Positions 13,839-28,800 of a stretch of 64,000 bases of DNA are shown here, piece after piece (positions within the stretch are counted from its first letter, which is position 1; each line of letters begins with the position of its first letter). The notes under the pieces are model-generated. The model was given only the letters and a program-made list of their open reading frames with translations. It had not been told where the DNA came from and made no database searches. The position numbers and the translations under genes were made by a program. Source of the stretch: Penelope pileata (lineage: Eukaryota; Chordata; Aves; Galliformes; Cracidae); NCBI GenBank assembly GCA_013396635.1, contig WBMW01001268.1, forward strand, positions 1,011,039 to 1,075,038, read 5' to 3'.

Positions 13839-16800
13839 GTGAGTTCTGACATAATCACTTTGACTAAAGGTTTTGCTATTCTGGCCTCATTAATTTCCCA
13901 TTAATAAAATCACTTTGTCACCCCTGATAAACTTGAATTCTTTTACAACATCCAAAATTCTTTCCATACCTCCACTCAGAGATTGGACACATGCTTATTA
14001 GTGTTATGAATTGAAATTAGAACTGAAAAATAACACTTGTCTGAAGTCTGCTCTCCTTGCAGCCTGGAACACTGTCTAAAAAATCCGAAAACTCAGCTTT
14101 TTTTACACAAGGTCATGTAAAGGTCTTGTGTCTTACAAACTGTCTGAAAGTGAACACTTTTTCCTTTTTTTTTTTTTTTTCTTTTCCTTCTTGCAGATTT
14201 GCTGTCAGGATTTTCTTTGATGCGTCTTAGTTGTTTGCACAACTGTTCTATGACACAAGTGTGTAGAATACCTCTTGTAAAATTGACTTAAAAGCAAGGT
14301 GGCTATAAACACACAACCTCAGGCAGCAGAGCTTCTATCAGTACAGGATTTATCATGAGGATAAATGTCTTCTCCAGGTGCTTGTGCTGAATGCCAGTAA
14401 AACTGAGTGCTAGCAACAGTGACATATCAAGCACTAATTCTATTAAATAAAAGAGATCTGTTCATAGTATTGTTCAAAACTTCATGCACATGTAGACTGT
14501 TTTTCTTGCTCTTTATTTTTAGCAGTTTCCATGGTGCAGGAATCTGAAGCTGCAGCCAGAAGGAAGCCAACTATTGTAGAGCAACCTCCATTGTCTTCTG
14601 TGTCAGTGAAGCGGCAAGTGGGCTGCTCAGAGGATTATCTGCTTTCTAAACTGCCCCTGGATGGGCAGGACGTACCATTTGTGGTCCCACCATTCAAACT
14701 GGCTTATGTACAGCCAAAAAGCTTTCCTAGTGCCTCACACGCTGGAGGGATACAAGGTAAAATATAAACAGTGTTACTGAAATGGTACAAGTTTCTGTTG
14801 GGAAATACTGAACAAATATGATAGTACTTCATTAGGTGTATTAATCAATGTCACTTTTTAGCCAAGTCTGAGAAACTTTATTTTAGTGGGAGACATCCCT
14901 TACCCTTTGTATATGGTAACACAATGATCTCTCACTGCCCTTCTCCCCCTTCTTAAATGTTAACTGTATTTACTACTCAGCTTCTAGAAATTTGGAGGGG
15001 GGCCATAGGGGCATGCTTTTTTTGTTTAATTTAGTCTGTCAATTGACTCAGAAATAGTTGTTTAGTATCTGATATTCCTTGAAAATTGTCAAGTATTTCT
15101 ACCAAAAACGAAATTGCAAAACTTTTCTAGAAGCTTGGTCTTGTGGCTGTTCTCTTTGGATATCCAGAGAGCTTTTGGGAAGGATGTCACCCTGGTATGA
15201 CTATCTGTGTCTTGCATGAATGAAATTGAAAGTGGGGATTGTGCACTAGTGCTTATGCTCAAAGCAGTGGAAGACATGGAAGAAACCAAAGCTCTAGCAG
15301 AGAACTTGTTGGAGTCAAGAAAAGATGTAACATATCACCAGCATCCAGGTCCCTTAAGGAGAGTGGGTCTGGCTTTCATGTTTAATACATCAATACTTTT
15401 ACCATGCTAACACATCTTCCTTTTCAAATTTTAGCAATAGGAAGCATGTGCTACAAGTTGGAGGAAGGTTTTAAGGCCCCCCTTGTCTCTGAGCCTGATC
15501 CCCTTCAGGTTTCCCTACAGATGGCCAGCAGAAGCACACCTGGTGTGTGGGGCTGCTCTCTGCCTCCTGCCTAGCAGAGCCAAGCTGCTGCGCCGAGGGA
15601 TTGCTTGCTCTATACATTCTTCAGTAGCTAATTCTTGTTAAAGAGTACTTGAACAAGGTATGGGAATGCAGGACACCCTCCTGATAAATCCCCTTTCTCG
15701 ACGAGTTTGCATTTAGACTTTGTCTTATTTGGTCCTACCTCATCCTTATGATACTGTACAGATAAGTTCCATAAAGGACTCTGAGGCACCAGAGTTCCCC
15801 AGGGAGAAAGGAGAGGAAAGATGTGTTTAACAACCCTTATATAAATGTTTTGTTTGTTCACGCAGTTCTACAAGATCTTATAAACCAGTTACTTGTCTTC
15901 ATTGGGAGTTATGCTTCATCATCATTTCTGAAGGACCTACTGCCCTCAGGCTATAAAGCCAAAAGATATTCTGGCTGTTCGTAATTGTCTCTCTTGTGCA
16001 AATATTTTAAATTCTTGCATAAATATTTGAAAAGTGGATCTTATGTCAAGTAGGCAGCTTCCATTTCTTTTTAAAAACTAAGTATTTATATTTGGAAATA
16101 CAGCTTTTTAAGCCTCATTAAAGCTTTGTTTAGAAATGCAAAGTTTACTTTTTAGGGAGATTTACTAAATACAAGGAAGTGTGCTGTCATTCCCTCTTTA
16201 CATTATCCAAGGCACTAGCATATTCAAAAAAAAATCTAGAGTATTTGTTTCTTAGTCCATTGTTAAATATCCATAGAAGTCCAAGTTCTACTCTTAGTTC
16301 CACTCCATTTTCTGTTCGTGTCTGACCATTTTCCTTTATTGAGACAGGACAGCTCAGTGTTAGCTCTTGGCATCCCTTCTGAAAGCAATTAAGTTCTGGC
16401 AGCCCTTCTCAATATTCACTGCAGCATGTCTCACAGTCTCACAAAAGTAAGGTAGCAGAAGGGAGAGTGCTCCTGGGCTGGAACACTGATTTTACTGTCA
16501 CCTATTGTGTGGCAGTTCTTTACAGCCTGATTTCTAGCATTCACTCTAATTTAGATTCTGTTCAAGCCCATTATAATTAAATTCTTGCTTTATCAACTCT
16601 CATGTTCCATCTCACTGTTTTAGTTCCTTTTTACTTTACCACTGCCCAGAGGAAAGGTTGTTTTATATATATACACATACAATATTGCAGTAATAGTTTG
16701 CCTCTTACTGTGCAACATGTTCAGAATGGAAGGCACTTTATAATGGGTTAAGAGCTATTTCACAGGTAGGCTGAAATACAGGGAGGTGGAGTGAAGGAAG

Positions 16801-19800
16801 CAAATGTCATCTTGGCAGAGTTCAGGTCACCTCATCTCCTTTCTCTACTGAACTGTCATACAAGGCTTCTTTCTGCTCCAGAGAGACAAAATGAAGCATT
16901 ACAGCAGTGTTCTTTACTGTTCTGATGACCAAGAAGTGCGTGTCTGCTCTGAAAAAATTATGAAGGAAAGAAAAGTAGGGCAGCTGTGCTGTAATGGACT
17001 GAGCAAACGGCTGGGATTCAGGCACTCTCAAATCTGTCTCCTTCTGTCTCAGCCAACAATTCAAGTCGTTTTGGACCAGTGACTTTACCACTGACAGAAT
17101 TCCTATGAAAATTGGATGACAAAGAAATTACAGTTACAGGTTGCATTATCTTTCCATACAAGACCCTCCTGAAGGTCTGGGGGCTCACTAGCCAGGTGGG
17201 AATGTCCTTGGATTATATAGCCAAATAAGTCAGAGATTTTTTTATGCGTGGCCCTACCTTTCTGATGAATTTCCATCTTGGTTTTTGTCTTTAAAGCCTT
17301 CTGTATTTTAACTGGTTGGACATTTATTATGGAACTCCAAGACAGGGTATGCATACATTTTTATGGCCAGTTTCTTTCCAATATTTCCTAGCATGCTCTT
17401 GAAATCTGACATAATATATGTGTCTGTTTTCTTTTCCTTTCACTGAAGCAGATAATAATGAAATATTTTGTCCTTTGCCCTGAAGGCACTCAGTCTGCCT
17501 TATGAAGCCAGGCAGCATGTGTTATGTCTGGAGCTCTTGCATATGATGTTTACTTGTGCTTCACAGAATCTGCCAGAGCTTCTTTTGGTGACCGGAAAGC
17601 AGAACTGCGCAGCATGTACCAATGGCCCCACTATGATGTATACAACCCATTCTATCTGGAGCATCATGTTTCACCAGATCTGATTAGGCGCTTCCAACCC
17701 AAATCAGATAATAGGAAATTATATGGATCAGGTGAGAAGAACAGCACCCTTACTTTTCTGTCTTCGTCCCTTTCCCAAGGTCCATAGGTAAGAGAAAAAG
17801 CCTTTAGCATACAGAAGTGTTTGATTATAGGAGTTCTCAAACTGGTCTGTATAATGCAGACACTTCCTGGTAAGTGAGTTGACCTGGGAGCTGGCTCTGC
17901 TTGATATCCACCGGAGCTGTTACTTTCTGTCTTTTGGGGACTAGTATGCATCACACAGCAGTAGATATAACAGCAAAGCAACCTCGTGTAGCTGCCTCTG
18001 ATCCCAGTACTGTGTCCCGTTTTGGATTCTAGCTACCAGTGACAGTAGTTGAGGGAGGAGGAACAAGGAAATCGGGCAGTTTGATTGGAGGAATACCTGG
18101 GGAACATATATAGGGAGAGGGGAGGAAGCCCTGGAAACATTCAGGAGCAGATGAGGAGAACAGGTACAAAACAGGAAGCAATGCTATATGCCAGCTTTTA
18201 TGCAGTTTGCTTTGTAAGTTGTAGAAGCGTCCTCACTTCTCACTGCATAAGTATGTTTAGTTACAGGGAGGGCTGTGGCACAGTGTCAGTAAAAGTTTAG
18301 GTACAAAGTGCTGCCTAGGTAAAACTTCACTTCTGTGCTGTTTGTTGGTATATGTATCTTGTAAAATGCATGCTGTTTGCAGTAAAATAGATGACTGCCT
18401 TCTTTGCTGCGATTGCTATGCACGCCCATTCAGAAACCTCATATGCTCAAAGAAATGTGCACACATCTCCATCGAGCTGAAAGCTGGCAACAGCACGCAT
18501 TTTTAAAGATGTTCTTCTTAGAAAGGTATTGCGTGCTTCTTTTACAGCTGGGGAAAATGTCTCAATCAGTGCTCTGTTTTAAAAATAATTTTGAATTACC
18601 ATGGAAACTAAATGAGAAGACTGTATTTTTTTTTTAGAAGTGAACAAAACACACATAATTTAAAGTAGCTTTGAACACACATGGTTTTGCTAGGCTTTGA
18701 AAGCAACTGTGGTGGGAGCCAAGTGGGTTTTATAAAATTATCTTGAACATCTTCCCTTCAGTTCATCATCTCTTTATCCTTTTTTTTGGTTTTTTATTTT
18801 TTTTTCAAGCTTAGTAAACACTTCACTAGTTTGTCCTAGTAAGCTCAAACATAAGAAAGGTCACTGAAGTATGTCTAGAGTACAGTTCTAAAATCCCTTC
18901 TTTCTCCAGAGTTTTTTGACAGCTGTATCAAAAGCCAGATTACTCTCTTCATGTTTATAAGCTGCCTACTTAAGCAAAACTCCTGAGCCTGTTTTGTTAC
19001 AGTAAGTGTTATGATACTTTTTATGTGGATTGACTTAGAGCCGCAGAATATGTTTCTTTGGAAAAAATGAAGTCTTTGAATTTTCGTGTGAAGTGCCCCC
19101 TATCTATTTTAACAAATAACTGAAAAATAAATTGATTAATATTCTTTCAAAATTTTGGTAAGGAAAATACGTTTACAGTTTAAAATTTTCTGATTTTTTT
19201 TTATATTTACATACAGCTTTGTCAATGCAAAAGCTTTTTTTTTTTTTTTCCAATAAAAAACTGAAATTTTTGAAAAAGGCACCCAGCCAGCTCCCCCAGT
19301 TGTAGTGCTGAGCCTGATGCCATACGGTATGGGATATCCCTATGGCCAGTTTGGGTCAGCTGTCCTGATTCTGTCCCCTCCCCAGGCTCTGTGGACAAAT
19401 CAGAAAGCCCTTCTGTATCATGCACAAGGGACAATTTGAAATTCGTGCCAGACATACCAACTTTTATTATATTTCATCTAAATAATGTTGGAACTTCCCT
19501 TTCCCTCCTGCAGTTGTCAAAGCTTTCTTCATCTTTTGTTCTCTTTCTCTTCCTTTGGAAAAGAATTATTTTTTGTCACATCTCACAGTAAGCATAATTG
19601 GTTATTTCTTTTGATGGCACTAAAAATGAAATGAACTCAGTACCAGTAACAAGTGATGTGATGTAATGTAATTCTATTAAAGTATGATCAGTGAATTGCA
19701 GTGGAAGTCTTCTGAAATACCAAAACACAACAGTACAACAAAAACCAATGCATTGCATTGTATAGTCTTTTAAGTTAAAACACACTGCTTTCATTCATTT

Positions 19801-22800
19801 TGATGTGGGTCGGTTTTGAAGTTGGGAAGCTTTAAAATCTTCTTGAACATTACTGGAGTCAGCACAGATTCCTGAAATGGTAGCATTATTTCAGCTCTCA
19901 TTGTCTGTGTAATATGCATAGACATATTGTTACTGTGTAATATGCATAGACATACGTCTATTTATTAGTGCTTTTGCTCTGTATTGCTTTGAGGTCAAAA
20001 TAAAAGTGATAGGATCTACTAGGAATTAAATTGCTCTAATGGCTTATTCTCACTGTTCTGTCATTGTGGGAGAGTGTTTTGGGAATGGGAGGTGAGGAAA
20101 GGTGGTGAAACCCTTCCTTAGATATTATCTAGTTAGGTTTTACTTCTACCATGGGCCAACTTAATGCTTCTTAATATTTTTTTTTTCTAGCAGTGACACT
20201 ATTTGCACTGTTCTTTTTCTCTTCTTAGTTAGTGATTTAAGAACTAGTACTTTGCCTCGATCACTGGATTTAAGTCATTCAATGTTTGATCTCAGAAGCC
20301 CACCTCATCGATTCATGAAGGTGAGTATTTCTTGTGATTAGATGTAACTTAGAATGTACTGAAAACTTGGTACCTTCGGTGTTTCTGTTTCAGTCACGTT
20401 TTTTCAGAGGAAACACTGAAGGGCATTGTACTGTGCACAGGAAGGGCTAAAGGGAAAAGTTCAATGTCTTCACTGACTTCAGATGTTTATTTTGGTGATG
20501 TCTCCTCTGGTTACTGCTGTTCTGGGCCAACAAAGCTGCTGAGACACTTGAGTAGACTTTTAGTTACGGTTAGAGTCTGTGGTTCCTTGTCTTATAATTT
20601 TTCCCATCACTTGAAAAGTGGGACACTAGAAGTTTACATTTATGCAAAAAACAATGCTTTTTTTTTTTCTCCCAAAGTAATTGTCTGTTACATGACATGA
20701 AATTGCATGCATATCAGTGAGTAAAAAAAATCTGATTTAATGTGTCCTGTATTAGTTCTTTGCATCAAGATAGCAATTTCATGCTGGATCAAGTGATTAG
20801 TAGGGAATGGGACAAAGATTTGAAATTTCTTGTTGTCTTGTCTGTTGGTAAAATTTCTATGGTTTTCTGCATCTGTTGCTCTGACTGAGGCAGCCTTTTT
20901 TGTTGTCCCTCCGCAGAGATATGATTCAGTCTCCAGTGTACCCAGCAGTACCTCCTCCAGGAAGGATTCACACGGCAGTAACAGGAGTCTGGGTGATGTT
21001 TTGTTTGTTTAACTTGTAATGCAATATTTCCTTTGCACTTGCAACATTAAGCTGTCTCTCATGTTGATTTTTATTTTGTTTATTTTTGAGATGACTCTGA
21101 TTAGTGAGTCACTGGAGATTACTTTGCAATTAAGAGTTTTGGACTTGCACCTTCCTCATCAGATTGAGTCAAATGGACCTTCAAGGAGTGCAAGTTTTCA
21201 TGCATTTGAAAAATTTATCCCTGGATTTACCACCCCTCTTAGAATAGAATGTGGCACCTTGGTCACAGCTCTAGGGCTTTTTCATGTATCAGTATTTTTC
21301 TGTGGGAATTATTTGGAACCAATACCCCTACTACGTTGAGAATTATGCAAGAATATTGCATGCAAACCTCGTATCTTTAGTTGTAGAGGAATGCTGAGGA
21401 AGTGGAGATGATGCAAAATAAACCTTAAAAAATTATAAGTTCCCTCAAAAGTCTTTTAGTGAAAGGCAGAATTTCATCTAGTCTCCTCAACGCAACAGAG
21501 AAACTCTGGATGTTAAGTGTCTCTTAGGGAAAAGCGCAGCAGTGAAAGGTTTATTAGGCTGGTTGAGAAAGACAAATAGCAGGCCAGCTTATAAACTTTA
21601 CACTGCAAGTGATTAATGTAAGGAAAGTGATAGATTTTTTTTGTGTCTTGGGTGTCTCAGGAATATGCTCCTTCCTAAAAAATGTTTGAGTACAACACAA
21701 CTTATTAACTTCAATAGAGATAACTGAGGTAAACCACAGAATTAAAGTGCAGGTCAGGCTACAGGACTTCATGGATATTTTTTCCTTAAAGTTTCTGTGT
21801 TGAGATATTTCAAACTTACGTTCAGAGAAATTTTCAAAGTAGGCAGTCCAGCTACCAATGAGTTCTCTTATTCCTGGAATGGACTTTTAAGATACTGCAT
21901 TACTTCTAAAAACACTAATTGGCTTTTTGTTCCACAGATACCATTACATTATCCGGTGATGAACGAGACTTTGGAAGACTAAATGTGAAGTTGTGTTATG
22001 TCCCTTCTGTGGAACAGATCTGGATCACAGTTTTACATGTGAGTAAAAATAAATAAGCAAATATAAATAACCTGATTACTATTTACTCAAATGACTGTTT
22101 TACTACACTTGTTGTTGAAATAGCACAGTCAGTTTTAACGAGAATAATGAGAATTAAGGAATACTTTGAGGAGGAAAAAAAAGAAAAGAAAAGCCCTCCA
22201 AGTATTAATATAAGCACAGTTCAGTCATGTGTTCTTATTATGGGGTGAGAAACTGTTTGGCATGGGTAAGGAGTCTGAGCAGGTCACAGACTGGTCCTGC
22301 TGTACAAATTTTCCTGTGGAAACTTGGAAGCACCACTTAACAGACCAAAACTAATAGTTCTTTCTGGGCAGTACCATAATAGCACTTTGAGGATGTGTAG
22401 TTCTTGTGGTGTATTTGTTAGTTCATGTGATGCTGTTAGGCTGCTGCTCTATACACTTCCAGGAACTGTGAATAATATTTAGGCAATAGAACTTTTAGTA
22501 CTTAGGAACCTCGTTACTATATCAAATGATAAATTTGCAAGATTACATAAGGGATTTCATTATCTATCTGCTGTTGAATTGCCACATCGTGAAATCATTA
22601 AAATCTGTTGAAAAACTCTCTACTGTGAAAGTGAATTATTAATCGTTCTGACGTGACATAGTTATTACACTACTGCTGATTTGCATTCAGTATTACAGGA
22701 GTTATGTATAATTCTAGAGCAGTGTAGACCTTGTGTTCCTAGGTTGTCTGAAAGCTGAAGGCTTACATTATCTCAACTGACTCTGTTTCCACTGTTGCAG

Positions 22801-25800
22801 TGCCAAGGGCTGAGCTGGCCTTCCAGTTGTGGGGAAAATCCTCGTGTCTATGTCAAGGGAATTCTCACACTGCCCAAACCTGTGCAGTTCAAATCCTCTG
22901 CCAAGGAAGGCTGCAATGTAAGTAGAAGCAAGAAAAACACCAAGAAATCTTTCTTCCTCCTAAAAATGATGTGAAATGTAAATGGATTTTTAGAATGGAC
23001 CAACACTCATTCCTGTGCCATATTCGCTGTGGTAACTGCCTAGGTTCAGGTTATTATTCTCCTTTTTCTCCCCAGTTCCAATTTCTCCAAATCCTTTAAA
23101 AAAGGCTTGTTCCAATGCCTCCCTCCTTTACCCTCCCTTGCATCCCTCCTTTTCTTCAAAATCTGCAGGATTTTTATGGGATGCACTCACAGCGGACTGA
23201 ACCATGCTGGTCTTGGCAAATGAGTGGTGTGGGATTGGAGGAAATCTGAATATGCCTGTAGATGTAAATTCACCTGGGAAAGGTTGATGATGAAGTACCA
23301 CAGTATAAAAATGGTTCATGCTTTGTACCTGCAAAAAGTATTGGTCACGTGGCACTGGAGTCCTGTTGGTGGCAGTACACAAAGATGAAGGGGTTGGGGC
23401 TGGGAGGAGGGAGGTGAAGCAACATAAACAATCCCATAATGTGAGTTGAAAGTGAAAGAATATAAAATGAGCAGAAAGATTGAAGCAAAAGGCCTCGGGA
23501 CAATTTTATGTGATAATGTGTGTATACTGTAGTCAAGCTGCAGAAGAGATGGCAGCTCGTTCTGGCAATGAACAAGAATCCAGAGCCTTGTCCCTGCCAG
23601 GGTGTGACCGTGAGACGGCAAGTCTGCGTGAGCTTACCCAGTGTAAAAGCACGCCTTTCTGTGACAGCCTAACATGCTATCCAGGAACAGTGGCTAAAGG
23701 ACCAGGAAGCCTTTGTTTCTAAGTTTTGGGTCTACTGCTACTCTCTTACCAAAGTTATCTTATCTGTGTCTTTCTTTTTAGGACATTGAATTTATGGAAA
23801 CATTTGTATTTGCTATTAAACTGCAAAGCGTTCAGACTGTCAGATTGGTATTTAAAATTCAGACGCAGACTCCTAGGAAAAGAACAATTGGAGAGTGCTC
23901 TTTGTCACTGCGGGAGCTCAGCTCAGAGGAGTCAAGTCATTGGCTGGACATATCTCCTCCTTCCAAAGCACCTGTAAGTGCCAATACCATGAAAGCGTGT
24001 TATCGTACCACCTAGAAAGAGCTGTTGGAAATAGAAGTATAATAATTCAGTAGTAATTCAGTGTTAACAACAAATCAGTTTTTTCTTTTTCTTTTTTTCT
24101 TCTTTCTTGGATGAGTAGCAATAGATGGAAAAAAAGGAGAAAAAAAAAGCAGACATTTGAACTATGCACACCCCTGTTATGGTCATAAACTGCAGCTGTT
24201 TCTGGGAAAAAAAGCTAGAACTAGCTCTTCAACAACGTGGCCCATGGCTGGAGGGAGGGACATTCTAGGAAGACTTTCCAGGGCACTGAGTAATTGCCTT
24301 TTCCTACCAGAAAAGCATCAGAAGATCCTTAGGACTCACAGCAGGAGCTTGCAGCAAATGGAATTTGATTTTATTAAGGAAGAAAATTGCTAAGATCTTC
24401 AGTGGCTTTAAACTGCAGATATATATATATATTATTTTTAATGTTCAGATTATGTGCTGTGAAGTAATAATTCAGACAGTTCATTTCTATTACGGTAATA
24501 AAAAACAGGTGGTCCTCAAGTGCCATTTTCACAGTGGGATTTTCTTTCCCCCTACTCCCACTTTGTTTCTTCTACAGATTGTGTCTAGACATTTGTATTT
24601 TCAACAAATTAAACTTGAATTAGCAGTTCAAAAGCAAATTTTATCTAAATATGTCTAAGTAATGTGAGTGGCAGTCTTGTTTTCTAATATAAGTTACACT
24701 TTATAGCTGTATTTCTAACAAGTATTGCTTCAAAAACAATGACTTTCTACAAAGAAAGAAAGCATAAGAGGAAGCTGTTTTAGAAGCCACTTCATCCTAA
24801 CATAAATTCCTGAATCATCTCGTTGTTCTCTGTCTGTGTTGGCTTTCTTCACCATTATATCCGAGAGCTCTCCAGACACTGCATGCATGAACTGCCCTGT
24901 GAGGCAGCGATTCACTCTTTACTCCCCAGCAGAGAGCCAAGGCTCAGAGCTGAGTCCGTGGCTTCCTCTCAGGTTTACACAGAGTGTTTGGGGCTGAGCT
25001 GTGAAGAGAACTTGTGTCTCTTAAGTGAACTGACTTGAACTGAATCTTTGTCTCATACGTTACGCTCCACTTGGTGCGTTTTCCATCACTGAAGTGCATT
25101 AAAACTTGAAGGGAACCAGGACTGGCACAGTCCTTTGAACTGGAAATGTTGGGTTTCCACTGGCCCACTCCTGCTGTACATACAGCATACAGAGTACATT
25201 AGCGTCTGACAGAAGTGTTTGCAGCTAGCAAAAATTCTTCAAAAAATAAAAAATCAGACTGGAGATCTCAGTGCACTTGAAGTTCATGTTTGTGTGCCTA
25301 AGCATGTAAAACACTACTTCGGTGACACAGGAAACTCCACAGTATGCCGTCATCCTAAGCATTCGTAACATTAAATGACAGGACCTTGTATCTTCATCAA
25401 AAAGTGTTGCTTATATCTCCCTCTTGCAAAATGCAAAAGAGTGGAAGAAGAATTCCAAAGTTTTTTCTGTTTAGTGGAGCGTGCCTGTTCTCTCACTTTT
25501 GCACCCTGAGTAGTAGCAGAGCTACATCTGCATGTCCGCTTTTCCCTGTGTATGTCCGCTCTTACCATTGAGGAATCTTTCCCAGGTGAAACTTGAGGAC
25601 TCGTTTATTTTTCTAGTATCTCTGGCTGCAGCCCCTTAGGGCCATGTGTGCACTGCACATAAGCTGTGCATCAGTGGAGCACATGTACTGCAGCTGTGAC
25701 AAGTGCAAGATGCGTTTACTTACTGTGCGTCTGCAGTTTGTGTATACAACACATACTTATATTTCTGTCCAGGAAATCCCAGATAGAAACACAGGAGCCC

Positions 25801-28800
25801 AACATATAACAAAATTCCTGCATTTCCTGAGTTTATAAGCAACTTAATCCAGATGTTATGGCAACATTCTTCTGCTTGTAGGTGTGCCGCACAGAACTTC
25901 AAATAGGAACTTGTTTTCAAGCAATAAACAGGAGGATTCAGTTACAGATTCTTGAAGCACAAAATCTTCCAATTTCATCTACACCGCTGTCTTTAAGTAA
26001 GTTATATCAGCTGTCTCATGCCTCCTGTCTGAAACCATTTGTAACAGGTAAAATGCTGCTTGAGTGGGTTGGCAATTCATAACATTTCTTACAAACCTCA
26101 AACTAACATATTGTGCAGTAGATTTCCATTGCCAAGGCCTGTTTCCACGGATGTCTTATTTGATTACATTTTGTTTGGTTTGAAGCTACACATTATGTAT
26201 TTTGGAAGACTTTTATCCCAATATTAATCCTGACATACAATAGCATTAGCTTGCACTTGCTGTTTGGATATGTGCTAATCAGTTCAATACTAGTGAGCAT
26301 ACGCCGTGTGACTAGTCAGGAAAGCTATTGTACAATTCTTTTGGCCAGACTTTTGGGAAATTGCTGCAATTTGAACCATACATGTGGATCTTGTCAGTTC
26401 CTCTTTGGGTGTGTTTGTGAGTAACCCTTTGTGTGTTATGCCTTTTTCCCTCCCTCTTTTTTTTACTTTGTGCTAGGTTTCTTTGTCAAAGTGGGAATGT
26501 TTAGTACAGAAGGGCTGATCTATAAAAAGAAGACTCGTCTTCTGAAGTCCACTAATGGCCAAGTGAAGTGGAGAGAAATGATGATTTTTCCAGTTAGTCA
26601 AGCTGAACAAGGAATTAGTTTTCTCATCAAACTCTACAGCAGAAGCTCAGTGAGAAGAAAACACTTCCTAGGACAGGTTGGTTTCTGCTAACTAGTATCA
26701 TATTCTGGTTTTTAAAATCCAGTTCCACAGGTTTGGGGTTTTTTGTATGAGTTTTAAAATAAATAAGATGGTATATAGGAAAATACAGAATTCTAGTAAA
26801 CTGCTGGATATAACTCAAGAAAGAATAGTACTGGGCTCCTGAACATGCACGAACATCAGAATGGGAGTTGACATTTGATTTTTCTTTTCAAAGGAACTCC
26901 TTAAGTCATTTTTGTGTGGAGTATTATTATGTGAAAAACTCCTCCTTACAGACAGATGTACGATGTTGTCCTTGCCCTTAGGCTTTCTAAAGAAAACCAA
27001 CACAGCATTCACAACAGCTCCATGACCTACAGTGTTCTCTGCAGAAAGAGGGTGTGTTGGCTTGCCTTGCTAGTACACTCACAAACAGGTGTGTGTAGAA
27101 AGAAGTACAACAGCTACAACAGAAGATTGCCTTCCTGAGTAAGACAGTGCTATAGTCAGCACAATACTCTGAATATTTATGATCAAGTTATGATGTGAAC
27201 AAACACAAATTGAATTTTTAGCTGAATGGGGTTTTTTGTTGTTGGCTTTTTGTTGTTGCTGTGTTTTTTTTAACAGCTACAACTTGTGTAGTATCTATTT
27301 GAAAGCATTTGTGTGATCATACGTATTTAACCACCGTATTTTATAAAACTTGGTAGTCTGGTCTCTTTTTATTCTCTCTGTCCTCTTCTCTAGTTGTTCT
27401 AATTTACCATCATCCTGCCCCTTCTTTCTGTCCTTTTCTTTCTTGGTATAATGAGCCTTAGCTGTTCTAAATGCTCAGTGCTTTCCCTGGCCAGGTAGGT
27501 GTACTAATAGAGTTTTAATAGATACGTAAATGAGTAATGTGGAATTGATTCTGAGACTCAAACTGTAAAGTCACTTGCCAACTGAAGGATGGACTACTCT
27601 GTCCTTAGGTACAGAAAATGGTAGTTTCCCATTCCAGCAGTACATTTTGTGCATGTTAGACGCATGTACTTTAAGAGGTGCTGACCTGCTATAGAAATGA
27701 TGTGCCAGCAAGAGTTACGTGATCTTCCTCCATTTTATCAATAATCATGTCATTCTTGTTACATCTTTCATATTGGTAGAATTGGATTTGGAATAGGAAA
27801 AGAAAAAAAAAACATTCTTTTTAGTTGTTCTGCCTTGGGGCAAAACTTGGTGTATGATTTTGCAGTCAGTTAGCAATATGTGAGCTCATCTCAATCTGAC
27901 GAGTTTCATTTAATCGTGGATCTTATTTTTATGGAGAGGAAATGAACTACTTCTGCTCTTCAGAGATTATTTGGAAAAGGTTATTTCAGCTCATGCAGGC
28001 AGACATTGCCACATAGCACACGAAGACATAAAAAGTGGCTCAGGGAAAAACGTACTTTGAGCAATTGGCTGGGTAGCTGGAAAAAAGATGAATATGGCTG
28101 GATCTATTAACTTCGTTCTTCAGAGAATAATATTTAATTGGATGCTGCTCTAAAGTAGACAACACTTTGATTAGGCTGCAATTATGAACATGTCTTTAAT
28201 CATGAGCAAGATGTATATTGAATCTCTGTGGATGAAACAGCAGCTGTCTGTGGTATTTTGGAAGACATTATTTTTGGTTCTTGAGGAATCATGCCTCAAC
28301 AGTGTGGGCTAAATGTACTTCATGGTGAAGGTTTCTGAGAAGTATTAAAAGGACCCATTCCTGGAAGAGTGGAGGAAATGGAGCCCTGTAAATAAGGATG
28401 CCTACTTATGTAATCAGAATTCTTTTGACAATCAAAGCTGATGATAATGTTTAGGGGGGAAACTTCCTTCTTGTACTTCATTTCCTTGTTTAATGGCTTC
28501 TATCCATTAATAGAATATTGAGAAGCAATGCACTCTCACTGAGTGACTATGTGTGGTACAGGCATGTTAGTAACCTCTGTGGAATGCAGGTTTGGCCGTG
28601 TCTGTTGGAGTGTGTGATTTTAAATGCTCATGAAAAGGCTGGACAGCTAAATCTGGGTGCCAGGTGGATTGCAGCCAGCTGGAGTTTGACTGCATGATTC
28701 AGAGAGCCACCACTGCCCTGTTGGGCCCTTGACCCCAGCACATGAATTTGAATGGAGCAAGGAATGCTTGACTTAAAAAACATTTTGTTAACTAGCAAAA

